DNA of 64,000 nt. It comes from JACPYM01 sp031423495. GTDB lineage: Bacteria > Acidobacteriota > Blastocatellia > RBC074. The stretch is taken from NCBI GenBank assembly GCA_031423495.1, contig JANPFP010000185.1, positions 1-64,000 of the forward strand, in the 5' to 3' direction. Below are positions 35,662-44,626 of this stretch, piece after piece (position 1 is the first letter of the stretch; each line of letters opens with the position of its first letter). Below the pieces are notes generated by a model, which saw only the letters and a program-made list of their open reading frames with translations, had not been told where the DNA came from and ran no database searches. Made by a program: the position numbers and the translations under genes.

Positions 35662-37251
35662 ATGAAAACACCACAACGCATCTTGATCGCGCTCTTGCTG
35701 GCGCTTTGTTCTGTCAACGTGTCAGCACAAACTAAACCTTATGACCTCGTCGTTTACGGCGGAACCGCTGGCGGCGTAATGACCGCTGTTGCCGCCGCGC
35801 GCGAAGGCTTGACCGTCGTTTTGCTTGAACCTACCAAACATCTCGGCGGCATGGTCACCGGCGGACTCTCTCGCACCGATTTCGGCAAGAAAGAAGTCAT
35901 TGGCGCGATTGCGTTGGAGTTTTATCAACGCGCAGGGAAAAAGTACGGACGCGAGATTGAATGGCTGCCCGAACCGCGCGTAGCCGAAGCCGTCCTTAAC
36001 GAAATGATCGCCGAAGCGAAAACGATCACCGTCTTGCTCAATCATCGTTTGAAAGAACGCGGCGGCGTCAAAAAACAAGGCGCGCGCATCACCGAGATCA
36101 CGATGGAAAACGGTGCGCGCTTTCGTGGCGCGGTCTTCGCCGATGCGACGTATGAAGGCGATTTGCTGGCGCAGGCCAAAGTCGAATTCACGTGGGGGCG
36201 CGAATCGTCGGCGCAATACGGCGAGTCGCTGGCGGGTGTGCGCCCCCAAGACCGCAATCATCAATTCGATTTTGCGGTGTCGGCTTATGACGAAAACAAA
36301 CGGCTGCTGCCCGAAATTCAAAAAGTACCGCGCGGCGAAATCGGCACGGGCGATAGAAAGGTGCAGGCTTACAACTACCGCATGATTTTGACGGATGATC
36401 CGGCCAATCGTTTGCCGTTCACCAAGCCCGCGACGTATGACCCGAAACGTTTTGAGTTAGCGGCGCGTTGGCTGAACGGATTCGTCAAAGACAAAGGCCG
36501 CGCGCCGCGTATGAACGAAATCCTTTTGCCCGCGCAAGTCGCAGGCAAACAGAAATGGGACTTCAACAATCGCGGAGCCTTCTCGACTGATTACATCGGC
36601 AAGAGTTGGGAATATCCGAATGCGAGCTATCAGCGCCGCGCGGCGATTGCGGCAGATCACCAACGCTACACCCAGGAGTTGTTTTACTTCCTGCAAAACG
36701 ACCCGCGCGTACCCAAAGAAACCCAAGCCGAGATCGCGCCCTTCGGTTTGGCGAAAGATGAATTCGCCGACAACGGCCACTGGCCTTATCAGCTTTATGT
36801 GCGTGAAGCGCGCCGTCTGGTGGGCGATTTCGTCGTTACGCAAAAAGACATTCAAACCGATTTGACCAAGCCCGACGTGATTGCGATGGGTTCTTACAAC
36901 AGCGATTCGCACAACGTGCAACGTTACGTCACACCCGAAGGCCACGCGCAAAACGAAGGCAATATGGAAGTTTCCGTCACGCCTTATCAAATCCCTTATC
37001 GCATCTTGTTGCCCAAGCAAACACAGGCGACGAACCTGCTCGTGCCTGTCTGCTTTTCGGCGAGCCACGTGACTTATTCGACGCTGCGCATGGAGCCGCA
37101 ATACATGATGATCGGACAGGCGGCGGGGCTGGCGGCGAAGCTGGCGATTGCGAATAACGTCGCTGTGCAAGCGGTCAATCCGCAACTGTTGAGCGAACGG
37201 CTGAAAAGCCTCGGCGCTGTGTTTGAGTGGAAGAAGCCGGAAGCGAAATGA
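35662..37251 (+). CDS. Secreted FAD-dependent oxidoreductase (FAD_oxidored family), first of two
   Basis: A 529-residue protein with a signal peptide (MKTPQRILIALLLALCSVNV, cut after SAQ). The N-terminal Rossmann segment DLVVYGGTAGGVMTAVAAAR binds FAD, and the motif HLGGMVTGGLSRTDFG is typical of the FAD_oxidored family. The C-terminal half contains NGHWPYQLYVREARRLVGDF and GQAAGLAAKLAIANN. The substrate is not known; relatives occur with sugar or polyol utilisation genes in Planctomycetes and Acidobacteria. The stop overlaps the start of a paralogue by 4 bp (ATGA), so the two enzymes are made together. The signal peptide suggests a periplasmic site, unusual for FAD proteins unless exported folded or loaded outside. 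Confidence 0.85.
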   Translation: MKTPQRILIALLLALCSVNVSAQTKPYDLVVYGGTAGGVMTAVAAAREGLTVVLLEPTKHLGGMVTGGLSRTDFGKKEVIGAIALEFYQRAGKKYGREIEWLPEPRVAEAVLNEMIAEAKTITVLLNHRLKERGGVKKQGARITEITMENGARFRGAVFADATYEGDLLAQAKVEFTWGRESSAQYGESLAGVRPQDRNHQFDFAVSAYDENKRLLPEIQKVPRGEIGTGDRKVQAYNYRMILTDDPANRLPFTKPATYDPKRFELAARWLNGFVKDKGRAPRMNEILLPAQVAGKQKWDFNNRGAFSTDYIGKSWEYPNASYQRRAAIAADHQRYTQELFYFLQNDPRVPKETQAEIAPFGLAKDEFADNGHWPYQLYVREARRLVGDFVVTQKDIQTDLTKPDVIAMGSYNSDSHNVQRYVTPEGHAQNEGNMEVSVTPYQIPYRILLPKQTQATNLLVPVCFSASHVTYSTLRMEPQYMMIGQAAGLAAKLAIANNVAVQAVNPQLLSERLKSLGAVFEWKKPEAK

Positions 37252-38912
37252 GAAACCTTATGCAACGAATCTTTTTTGTGCTGTTGTTATTCAGCGCGAG
37301 CGCGTTGGCGCAAACGCAACAATACGACCTGGTGATTTATGGCGGAACGGCTGCGGCTGTGACTGCCGCTGTGCAAGCCAAACAGATGGGCAAGACGGTC
37401 ATCATCGTTTCGCCTGACAAGCATCTGGGCGGATTGTCGAGCGGCGGACTTGGTTTCACCGACACGGGCAACAAAGCCGTCATCGGTGGACTCGCGCGCG
37501 AGTTTTATCATCGCGTCTATCAGCATTATCAAAAACCCGCAGCGTGGCAGCAAGAAAAGCGCGAACAGTTCGGCAATAAAGGGCAGGGAACTGTCGCGCT
37601 GGATGGCGAGAACCGTACGATGTGGATTTTTGAACCGCACGTCGCCGAACAAGTTTTTGAAGAGTTAATCGCTGAATACAAAATCCCTATCATTCGCAAC
37701 GAATGGATTCAGCGCAAAAACGGCGTAAAGAAAAACGGCGCGCAGATCATTTCGTTCAAGACGTTGAGCGGCAAAACTTATGCGGGGCGGATGTTTATTG
37801 ATGCGACTTACGAAGGCGATTTGATGGCGACGGCGGGCGTCAGCTACCACGTAGGCCGCGAAGCCAAAGCGCAATACGACGAGCAATGGGCGGGCGTACA
37901 AACCGGCGTGCTGCATCACAAACATCACTTTGACGCGGTAAAGTCGCGCATCAGCCCTTATGTGATTTCGGGTGATCCAACAAGCGGCGTGTTGCCGCGC
38001 GTCTCGATTGCGCCGCCGGGCGAATACGGCGCGGCGGATAAAAAGCTTCAGGCTTATTGCTTCCGCCTTTGCATGACCGACCACGAAGCGAATCGCGTGC
38101 CGTTTCCTAAACCGGCAGGCTATGACGCCAGACAATATGAATTGGTGTTGCGCATCTTCAACGCGGGCTGGCGCGAGACCTTTCAAAAATTCGACCGCAT
38201 CCCCAATCACAAGACCGACACAAACAATCACGGCCCGTTCAGCAGCGACAACATCGGGATGAATTACGATTATCCCGAAGCCAGTTATGAACGCCGTCGC
38301 GCCATCATCAAAGAACACGAGCAATATCAAAAAGGCATGCTGTGGTTTATGGCGAACGATCCGCGCTTGCCCGCCGACGTAAGCACCGCCGTCAGTCAAT
38401 GGGGTTTGGCGCGTGATGAATTCAAAGACAACGGCAACTGGCCGCATCAAATTTACGTACGCGAAGCGCGCCGCATGATCGGCGCTTACGTGATGACCGA
38501 AAACGAATTGCTGAAAAAACGCGCTACGCCTGACTCGGTAGGCATGGGTTCATACGGCATGGATTCGCACAACATTCAGCGTTACATAGTTGGTTCCGGC
38601 AAAGACGCTTATGTGCAAAACGAAGGCGACATTGGCGTGTCTACGAATGGGCCTTATCAGATTGCTTACGGCTCGCTCGTGTCGAAAAAAGGCCAAGCCG
38701 ATAATTTGCTCGTGCCCGTGGCGATGTCGAGTTCGCACATTGCATACGGCAGCATTCGCATGGAACCGGTGTTTATGATTTTGGGACAATCGGCGGCAAC
38801 GGCTGCGATGATGGCGCTGGACGGCAAGCTGGCGGTGCAGGATGTGCCTTATGCGAAGTTGCGCGAGCGGTTGTTGCAGGACAAACAGGTGCTGGAATTT
38901 ACGGTACGCTGA
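37248..38912 (+). CDS. Secreted FAD-dependent oxidoreductase, second paralogue
   Basis: A protein of about 554 residues starting at ATG 37248 (MRNLMQRIFFVLLLFSASAL, cut near AQT), overlapping the previous stop. ATG 37260 would also keep the signal peptide. It shares the FAD segment (DLVIYGGTAAAVTAAVQAKQ), the HLGGLSSGGLGFTDTG motif and the DNGNWPHQIYVREARRMIGA block with its neighbour, so the pair arose by tandem duplication. It has an insertion containing ISPYVISGDPTSG around residue 225-235. Whether the two form a heterodimer is unknown, but coupled translation would favour it. Convergent overlap of 14 bp with the MBL gene at its 3' end. Confidence 0.83.
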   Translation: MRNLMQRIFFVLLLFSASALAQTQQYDLVIYGGTAAAVTAAVQAKQMGKTVIIVSPDKHLGGLSSGGLGFTDTGNKAVIGGLAREFYHRVYQHYQKPAAWQQEKREQFGNKGQGTVALDGENRTMWIFEPHVAEQVFEELIAEYKIPIIRNEWIQRKNGVKKNGAQIISFKTLSGKTYAGRMFIDATYEGDLMATAGVSYHVGREAKAQYDEQWAGVQTGVLHHKHHFDAVKSRISPYVISGDPTSGVLPRVSIAPPGEYGAADKKLQAYCFRLCMTDHEANRVPFPKPAGYDARQYELVLRIFNAGWRETFQKFDRIPNHKTDTNNHGPFSSDNIGMNYDYPEASYERRRAIIKEHEQYQKGMLWFMANDPRLPADVSTAVSQWGLARDEFKDNGNWPHQIYVREARRMIGAYVMTENELLKKRATPDSVGMGSYGMDSHNIQRYIVGSGKDAYVQNEGDIGVSTNGPYQIAYGSLVSKKGQADNLLVPVAMSSSHIAYGSIRMEPVFMILGQSAATAAMMALDGKLAVQDVPYAKLRERLLQDKQVLEFTVR

Positions 38913-39843
38913 ACCAGTCTGCGTCGTGGCGTCGCTCGCGGCGCAAGCGCCCTTCCATTACGCCCCAATCGAGATGCGCAATCGTTTCTGACACGGCGAG
39001 GAAGAGGTTCAAGTCTTTGACGTGCGGAAACAGCAGTTGCGCCATCAGCCACGCCGACGTGCCTTCTTTAGGAATCAGCCGAATGACTTTTTGTTGGCGC
39101 TCTTCGATGTGTTTAATCAGCCTGAAAAAATACTCGTCATAATCAGTCACGTCGCCGCCGTGCGAGGTATAGATCAACGTCGGAGCCAGTTCGCGCACGC
39201 GCGCCAGCGACACGACGTATTCACCCAACGAAGCAAAGCGGCGCGTCGCCTCGAGCGGGTCGGCATTCAAGACTGGATTGGGCGTGATGTTTTTCAAAAT
39301 CGTATCGCCCGCAATCAACAGCCGATTGCTTTCACGCAACAAACAGCAACTGCCCGGCGTGTGACCGGGCGTGTGAACTACGCGCAACGCGCCGCTGGCA
39401 AAAACGAATTCAGCGTTATCCACATAGGTCTGAACGCGCGACACGACTTCGCCAAAGCTATGCACCAGCGCGTAGCGTTCAACCATTTGTGCGACGGCTT
39501 CGCCGGGTGCGCCTGCCTGTTGCAGCAAGCCGCGATTGACTCGGTTGAAATTACGTTCGGTCAGATTGGCTTGCTCCCACTCGTGAACGAAAACATCAGC
39601 ACCTGATTCGTTTTGGATGGTGGCCGCCAAGCCGCAATGGTCTTCGTGCGTATGCGTGAGGATGACGCGCTGAATGTCTTTGAGTTGAACGCCTAACGCG
39701 CGCAATTGCGAGCGCAGCGCGTCTAACGCTTCGGGTGTTTTCGGGCCGGTGTCAATCAGCGTGAGCGGTTCATCCATCACGAGATAGATGTTGATCGGGC
39801 CGACGGGAAAGGGCGTAGGGATAACGAGTTTTTCAATGCGCAT
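38899..39843 (-). CDS. Metallo-beta-lactamase-fold hydrolase (glyoxalase II-like)
   Basis: A 314-residue cytoplasmic hydrolase with the metal-binding signature THTHEDHCGLA (H64, H66, D68, H69). Further ligands are in VVHTPGHTPGSCCLL and IAGDTILKNITPNP, and the last histidine probably in YTSHGGDV. The C-terminal part (about 230-314) is a helical extension containing a winged-helix-like KEGTSAWLMAQLLFPHVKD segment, common in RNase Z/GloB-like MBL proteins of this size. Substrates may be thioesters or lactones. The 3' end overlaps the FAD oxidoreductase gene by 14 bp in the convergent direction. Confidence 0.88.
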   Translation of the reverse strand: MRIEKLVIPTPFPVGPINIYLVMDEPLTLIDTGPKTPEALDALRSQLRALGVQLKDIQRVILTHTHEDHCGLAATIQNESGADVFVHEWEQANLTERNFNRVNRGLLQQAGAPGEAVAQMVERYALVHSFGEVVSRVQTYVDNAEFVFASGALRVVHTPGHTPGSCCLLRESNRLLIAGDTILKNITPNPVLNADPLEATRRFASLGEYVVSLARVRELAPTLIYTSHGGDVTDYDEYFFRLIKHIEERQQKVIRLIPKEGTSAWLMAQLLFPHVKDLNLFLAVSETIAHLDWGVMEGRLRRERRHDADWFSVP

Positions 39844-39882
39844 AGGATTAGATTCCGACCTGAACTCTGCCTGCTAGAAACG

Positions 39883-40242
39883 TTACGTCTTCTCATACCA
39901 ATCTTCGTGCCGCGACCAGCCTTCGCAAGCCAGACACGAAGTCCAACGCCATTGGTGCTGACAGCCGGGACAAAGCCCGCGGGTGGCAAACGTGTTCCAC
40001 ATCGTACCGCAACCGCCATAAAAATATTCTGGGTCACCGCAATCGTCGCACACCCAATAACAACCCGCGTCCGGCTGCCAACGGCACAGCGGGCAACGGA
40101 TGCGGCTGAAATCCGTCGCTTCATCGTCCAGCACGGGAATGATGCTGACAAACTCTTCCTCTTCCGGCGTAGCGCGCAAGAACAGAAAACAAACGATGAC
40201 GAAGCGGGCAAGGCGTACGGAATAATTGATTCGATGAGTCAT
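39883..40242 (-). CDS. Small cysteine-rich zinc-ribbon-like protein
   Basis: A protein of about 119 residues when started at MTHRINYSV (40242); an upstream in-frame ATG at 40287 would add 15 residues. A hydrophobic segment (VRLARFVIVCFLFLR) near the N-terminus may anchor it. The rest carries CPLC, CDDC, CPGC and CLAC pairs and a single CG in between, i.e. enough for two zinc ribbons. I recognise no family. It follows the MBL-gene strand, 39 bp upstream of it, so the two may be co-transcribed. A metal-binding or protein-interaction role is likely. Confidence 0.55.
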   Translation of the reverse strand: MTHRINYSVRLARFVIVCFLFLRATPEEEEFVSIIPVLDDEATDFSRIRCPLCRWQPDAGCYWVCDDCGDPEYFYGGCGTMWNTFATRGLCPGCQHQWRWTSCLACEGWSRHEDWYEKT

Positions 40243-40298
40243 GGCTTTTCTTGCCAAGAGAAGTGCGCAGATCAGTTGATAGTGCACGGCTAAAAAGA

Positions 40299-40351
40299 AA
40301 ATTGCGGATTACAGAAATCTGTTTGTGACAGAAATCTGCAATCCGCAATTT
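40299..40351. repeat. Inverted and direct repeat in the fadE/cysteine-rich protein gap
   Basis: AAATTGCGGATT (40299-40310) is complementary to AATCCGCAATTT (40340-40351). Inside are two direct copies of ACAGAAATCTG (40311-40321 and 40328-40338). It sits just downstream of the fadE stop codon, where it could act as terminator. Confidence 0.75.
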
Positions 40352-40362
40352 CAAGTCCACAA

Positions 40363-42150
40363 TTAGAAAATATAGCCGCCCGCCGCGACGACCTTATCCG
40401 CCAGCCGCTCACGAATCGCCGCCGTATTCAACGGCTCCATCTTCGTGAAGCGTTTGAGCGCGACGAGCATCATGCGCAATTCGTCACCTTCGCTGATCGC
40501 AGCCAATGCGTTCTTGGCGGCGACTTCGATACGCAAAATCGCGTCGTGCGTATACAGCCGAGTCGCGTCAATTGCTGACTGATGTTTGTCAGCGCCGTCT
40601 TTGGCGATCAGTTTGGCGGTGCGGCCAATGGCGCTGTCGAGTTGGAAGGCTTCGATGATGACGTCTGCCGTCCAGCAGAGAACCATCTGTTGTTCAGACA
40701 ACGCCGTCTGGAACTTTTGCGTAGCCGAACCGATCAACGCGAGTGCGACTTTTTTGGCGTTGGCGGCGAGCTTGCGTTCGTTGGCGAGCGGCGAATCGTC
40801 TTCGTCGGTGTCGAACGAAGGGCCAGCCAATAACTCTTCCTGCAACTTCATCGCGGCGGCAAACAGCGGCAGGCCGCCTTTCATCGCGCGTTTGATGAGT
40901 TGTCCGGGAATGAGCAGCCGGTTGATTTCGTTCGTGCCCTCATAGATGCGATTGACGCGGCAGTCGCGGTAAACGCCTTCGGCTGGATAGTCCATCGTGA
41001 AGCCGTTGCCGCCGTGAATTTGTACGTTCTCGTCGGCGCAATAAAACAGCGTCTCGGTGCCTGCGACTTTGATGATCGCGCATTCGATGGCGTATTCCTC
41101 GATGGCTTTCATGAACTCCGCCGGGTTCTTTTTATCAATCGTTTCTTCTTTGGTTTCGATCATGCCGGCGGTGCGATAGACCGCCGATTCGCCCGCATAA
41201 ACGCGCGCAGCCATTTCAGCCAGCTTGTATTTGATCGCGCCAAACGAAGCGATGGCGCGTCCGAACTGATGCCGTTCGGCTGCGTATTTCGCGGCCTGAC
41301 CCAATACACGTTTCGCGCCGCCGATTGCGCCCGCGCCCATCTTGATGCGTCCGAAATTCAACACGTTAAACGCAATCAAATGGCCTTTGCCGATTTCGCC
41401 GAGCAAACGGTCTTTCGGAATTTTCGCGTCCTGCATCAGGATCGGCGTGGTGGATGAGCCGCGTTGGCCGAGCTTGTGCTCTTCGTTGCCGTGACTGACG
41501 CCGGGGTCGTTGCGCTCTACGATAAAGCCGGTGAACTTGTCGCCATCCACTTTGGCAAAGACCGTGTATACATCAGCAAACGCGCCGTTGGTGATCCACA
41601 TTTTCTCGCCGTTGAGAATCCAGTGCTGCCCGTCTTCGCTCAAACGCGCAGTGGATTTCGCGCCCAACGCATCAGAGCCGGAACCCGATTCGCTCAAACA
41701 ATAAGCGCCGATCCATTCGCCGCTGCCGATTTTGGGCAGGTATTTTTTCTTCTGTTCGTGCGTGCCGAACAGCACGATGGGCAGCAAGCCGATGCTGCTG
41801 GTCGCGCCGAAACCTGTCGAGAACGAAGCCTGGCCTGACATCTGTTCGGCGATGAGCATGTTCGATACGTGATCGAGATCAAGGCCGTCGTATTCTTCAG
41901 GAATGCTCGCGTTTATGAGGCCGAGATCGGCGGCCTGTTTAATCAACTGCCGTTGCAACTCATAGTCTTTGCTCTCGATTTGTTCGTGACGCGGAATGAC
42001 TTCTTTGTCAAAAAACTCTTCGGTCGTTTGCCCGATCATCCGTTGTTCGTCGGTGAAATCTTCGGGCGAATAAACCGTCGCGGGCAGGGTCTCTTGCAAG
42101 AGGAACCCGCCGCCTTTGATCACTTCTTTTTCCATTGCTGCTGCTGCCAT
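40363..42150 (-). CDS. fadE: FadE-type acyl-CoA dehydrogenase
   Basis: A 595-residue flavoenzyme performing the first step of beta-oxidation, turning acyl-CoA into trans-2-enoyl-CoA. The signature YCLSESGSGSDALGAKSTA and HWILNGEKMWITNG mark the flavin-binding middle domain. The base is the glutamate in RIYEGTNEINR, and the C-terminal 170 residues form the extra helical domain seen in very-long-chain-type and Bacillus FadE proteins. GAGGA precedes the start. Together with fadN and fadA on the same strand it reproduces the Bacillus fadN-A-E set, here with an Rpn nuclease gene inserted between fadA and fadE. Electron transfer flavoprotein genes are not in the window. Confidence 0.93.
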   Translation of the reverse strand: MAAAAMEKEVIKGGGFLLQETLPATVYSPEDFTDEQRMIGQTTEEFFDKEVIPRHEQIESKDYELQRQLIKQAADLGLINASIPEEYDGLDLDHVSNMLIAEQMSGQASFSTGFGATSSIGLLPIVLFGTHEQKKKYLPKIGSGEWIGAYCLSESGSGSDALGAKSTARLSEDGQHWILNGEKMWITNGAFADVYTVFAKVDGDKFTGFIVERNDPGVSHGNEEHKLGQRGSSTTPILMQDAKIPKDRLLGEIGKGHLIAFNVLNFGRIKMGAGAIGGAKRVLGQAAKYAAERHQFGRAIASFGAIKYKLAEMAARVYAGESAVYRTAGMIETKEETIDKKNPAEFMKAIEEYAIECAIIKVAGTETLFYCADENVQIHGGNGFTMDYPAEGVYRDCRVNRIYEGTNEINRLLIPGQLIKRAMKGGLPLFAAAMKLQEELLAGPSFDTDEDDSPLANERKLAANAKKVALALIGSATQKFQTALSEQQMVLCWTADVIIEAFQLDSAIGRTAKLIAKDGADKHQSAIDATRLYTHDAILRIEVAAKNALAAISEGDELRMMLVALKRFTKMEPLNTAAIRERLADKVVAAGGYIF

Positions 42151-42195
42151 GATGATTGTCCTCGTTTAGTTTGCCTTTAGTTTGAATGATTGATG

Positions 42196-43197
42196 TTAGT
42201 GCGTTGCCGCTTTCGTATTTTTCTTTTTCGACGCGTGGCGGCGCAGCCAGGCGGTCAGGTCGCTGCGCGAATTGAAATTGAGCAAGTCGTCACTTAGTTG
42301 TTGCAACTCTTCAAAGCTCAACGCGCGGATGCGGGCTTCGGCAGACTCGGTGAGCTTGCCCAGCTTATTTTTCAATATACGCAAGGTGAACATCGCGCCG
42401 GTTTCTTCGCGAACCATTTCCAGTTTTGCCGGAAAGAGTTCTACCCAAATGGAATCCATATACTTGCCTCCTATATGACTTTCGCCGACAGCGGCGATCA
42501 ATTCTTTTTCCGTCAGACGTCCGGTTTCGTGAACATAGCGCACCATCGAACTCAGCCGTTCCGCTGTTTCCGGCGGCAGCACTTGTTCAGCCACTGTGTT
42601 TAAGATTTGCGGTAATTGCGGTTTCAAATCTTTCATAAAAATATGCTTCATTAACTGCATGATGGCGGATACGCCCGCACCGCCTAACCATTCGCTGTCT
42701 TTGAATTTCGACAGGTCGCACAGGAAATACTTGAAGTCGAGCAAGTAATTCTGCAACGCAACGGGCGCATGTTCCGTGTCGAGCAGCGCGCTGAAACGCT
42801 CACTCACTTTCCATGGTTTCGTGCCGTGATAAATCACTACTGGAATAATCAGCGGCAACTTTTTCAACCTGCGTTCACGCATCGTCTGCCACGCCGGAGT
42901 CATGTAACGCAGCAATTGCAACGCGACCCATTCATCGGGCTGGCTTTTATGTTCGAGCAATAAGCAAACGAAAGCATTGCCGCCGCCGACCAAGCCGACT
43001 TCAAACAGCAGGTCAGAAAAATGCTCGCGCAGTTTCGGATCAACGAAGCTGTCTTTTTCTAACCGCAGCCGCGACAAGTCGAGCGCCGCCGCTACGTCGA
43101 GCGGCAGGTAACAACGCATGAACTCCGCCGCCAGATCGAGGTGCGCGAAACTCTGCTTGAAAAACTTATCGTGCGGATTGAAGTACTTCGTCTTCAT
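42196..43197 (-). CDS. Rpn-family recombination-promoting nuclease (YhgA-like transposase superfamily)
   Basis: A 333-residue PD-(D/E)XK nuclease-like protein. The opening NPHDKFFKQSFAHLDLAAEF and the catalytic region LLLEHKSQPDEWVALQLLRY (E-x-K) identify the Rpn/YhgA family, whose E. coli members cut DNA and raise recombination. The C-terminal section from about 255 is a helical domain (LTESAEARIRALSFEELQQL) resembling the DUF4351-type tail. It begins 13 bp after fadA and ends 46 bp before fadE, so it rides within the fatty acid operon. No terminal repeats or target duplication are visible around it. Despite the family name it is not a classical transposase. Confidence 0.85.
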   Translation of the reverse strand: MKTKYFNPHDKFFKQSFAHLDLAAEFMRCYLPLDVAAALDLSRLRLEKDSFVDPKLREHFSDLLFEVGLVGGGNAFVCLLLEHKSQPDEWVALQLLRYMTPAWQTMRERRLKKLPLIIPVVIYHGTKPWKVSERFSALLDTEHAPVALQNYLLDFKYFLCDLSKFKDSEWLGGAGVSAIMQLMKHIFMKDLKPQLPQILNTVAEQVLPPETAERLSSMVRYVHETGRLTEKELIAAVGESHIGGKYMDSIWVELFPAKLEMVREETGAMFTLRILKNKLGKLTESAEARIRALSFEELQQLSDDLLNFNSRSDLTAWLRRHASKKKNTKAATH

Positions 43198-43209
43198 TGT
43201 TCAACGCCA

Positions 43210-44406
43210 TTAACGTTGCAGATTTTCAAAAATTCCTGCCGCGCCCATGCCGCCGCCTACGCACATCGTCACCATGCCGTAACGCGCGCCGCGTCGTTTC
43301 ATTTCATAAAGCAACGTCGCCGTCAGCTTCGCGCCCGTGCATCCGAGCGGATGCCCTAGCGCGAGTGCGCCGCCGTTGACGTTGGTGCGTTCGAGATCAA
43401 TGCCTAACACTTTCATCACCGACAGAGCTTGCGCGGCGAAGGCTTCATTCAATTCGATCACGTCAATATCGTTGAGCGTGAGACCGGCGATTTTGAGAGC
43501 TTTGGGAATGGCTACGACAGGGCCGATGCCCATCTCTTCGGGCGCGACGCCGCCGGTGGCGAAGGCTACGAAACGCGCCATCGGCTTGAGGCCAAGCGCG
43601 TCAGCGCGTTCGCGCGACATCACCAACGCAGCCGCTGCGCCGTCGGACATTTGCGACGAAGTGCCCGCTGTCACCGTGCCCTTGGCGTGAAAGGCCGGAC
43701 GCAATTTGCCCAAACTTTCGACGGTCGTATCGCGGCGCACGCCTTCATCCACCGCAAAGACGAGTTCGCGTTCACGAATTTTGCCGCGCCCTTTGGCATC
43801 GGTTTCGAGTTCGCGCGACTTGATGGTGAAGGGGACGCATTCGTCTTTGAACTTGCCTGCGTCAATCGCAGCCCCCGCGAGTTGATGCGAACGCACAGCG
43901 AATTCGTCAGCCTGTTCGCGCGAGATTTCGTATTTGCGCGCCAAGTTCTCAGCCGTCAATCCCATGTTCAAATAAGTGTCGGGATAAACATCCACCAGCG
44001 TAGGGTTGGGCGACAGGTTGTAACCGCCCATCGGCAGCATGGACATGGATTCTGCGCCGCCACCGATGGCTACGTCAGCCGCGCCGACCATGATGTGTTC
44101 GGCGGCTTGGGCGATGGCTTGCAAGCCTGACGAGCAAAAACGATTGATCGTCAGCGCCGCCGCCGTATTCGGAATGCCCGCCAACAACGCCGCTTGTCGC
44201 GCCATATTCATCCCCTGTTGCGCTTCGGGCGTAGCGCAGCCGATGACTACGTCTTCGATCTCAGCGGGCGCGACTTCAGGATGCCGCGCCATCAGTTCTT
44301 TGATGACGGTCGCCGCCAGATCATCAGGCCGCGTATCTTTGAGCGTACCGCGCGGCGCTTTGCCGACGGCGGTACGCAAGGCATCAACGATCACTACTTC
44401 ACGCAT
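43210..44406 (-). CDS. fadA: Acetyl-CoA acyltransferase (thiolase)
   Basis: A 398-residue thiolase releasing acetyl-CoA from 3-ketoacyl-CoA, the last step of the cycle. C91 in INRFCSSGLQAIAQA is the acyl-carrying nucleophile, the histidine is in LALGHPLGCTGAK, and the second cysteine is in VTMCVGGGMGAAGIFE. GAGGAG sits just before the ATG. The leader sequence directly upstream (44415-44434) is repeated upstream of a tiny ORF at 44605-44626. Length and motifs match Bacillus FadA better than biosynthetic PhaA, and the fadN/fadE context supports degradation. Confidence 0.94.
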   Translation of the reverse strand: MREVVIVDALRTAVGKAPRGTLKDTRPDDLAATVIKELMARHPEVAPAEIEDVVIGCATPEAQQGMNMARQAALLAGIPNTAAALTINRFCSSGLQAIAQAAEHIMVGAADVAIGGGAESMSMLPMGGYNLSPNPTLVDVYPDTYLNMGLTAENLARKYEISREQADEFAVRSHQLAGAAIDAGKFKDECVPFTIKSRELETDAKGRGKIRERELVFAVDEGVRRDTTVESLGKLRPAFHAKGTVTAGTSSQMSDGAAAALVMSRERADALGLKPMARFVAFATGGVAPEEMGIGPVVAIPKALKIAGLTLNDIDVIELNEAFAAQALSVMKVLGIDLERTNVNGGALALGHPLGCTGAKLTATLLYEMKRRGARYGMVTMCVGGGMGAAGIFENLQR

Positions 44407-44414
44407 GGTGTTTT

Positions 44415-44626
44415 TCTCCTCAAATCAAAACGACAATATCTTTTCTAACGAGATGCTGGTGAGCAATCGTTCACTTCCCCAGCCAACCAGCAAGGACGAG
44501 CAAGATCGTCAGTAACGGCAGCACAACATTGGTCACAGTGTTCCACATGCCTTCTTGTTGGTAGGTGTGGCGGCAAAGCGAATCAAATAGCTTCTTCATG
44601 ATTGTCTCCTCTCAAATCAAAACGAC
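44415..44626. repeat. Duplicated leader flanking a tiny ORF between vapC-like gene and fadA
   Basis: TCTCCTCAAATCAAAACGAC (44415-44434) recurs as TCTCCT-CT-CAAATCAAAACGAC (44605-44626); 14 bases (CAAATCAAAACGAC) are identical. On the minus strand the upstream copy encodes the last residues of the PIN protein (VVLI, stop), while the downstream copy is the leader of fadA. The spacing suggests that the 42-residue ORF between them was inserted or arose by duplication. Confidence 0.7.
44471..44599 (-). CDS. Tiny single-span membrane protein (42 residues)
   Basis: A complete ORF from ATG 44597-44599 to TGA 44471-44473, preceded by a strong AGAGGAGA ribosome binding site. It has an amphipathic N-terminus (MKKLFDSLCRHTYQQEG) and one hydrophobic helix (VTNVVLPLLTILLVLAGWL) ending in GK. 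It starts 12 bases after the PIN toxin-like gene. I recognise no family. Small hydrophobic peptides next to toxin-antitoxin loci are sometimes toxins or regulators, but here that is only a possibility. A second tiny protein of similar layout lies at 45286-45417. Confidence 0.6.
   Translation of the reverse strand: MKKLFDSLCRHTYQQEGMWNTVTNVVLPLLTILLVLAGWLGK

Noticed and set aside
37665..38450. 261-residue antisense ORF opposite the second FAD oxidoreductase
   Set aside because: No family features; the plus-strand gene has clear FAD motifs.
42184..42196. FadR half-site upstream of fadE
   Set aside because: TGAATGATTGATG has only one good half; the second half does not match, so it is too weak to call.
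42196..43197. True insertion sequence around the YhgA-like gene
   Set aside because: No terminal inverted repeats or target duplication are visible; the protein is a nuclease-like Rpn protein, not a DDE transposase.
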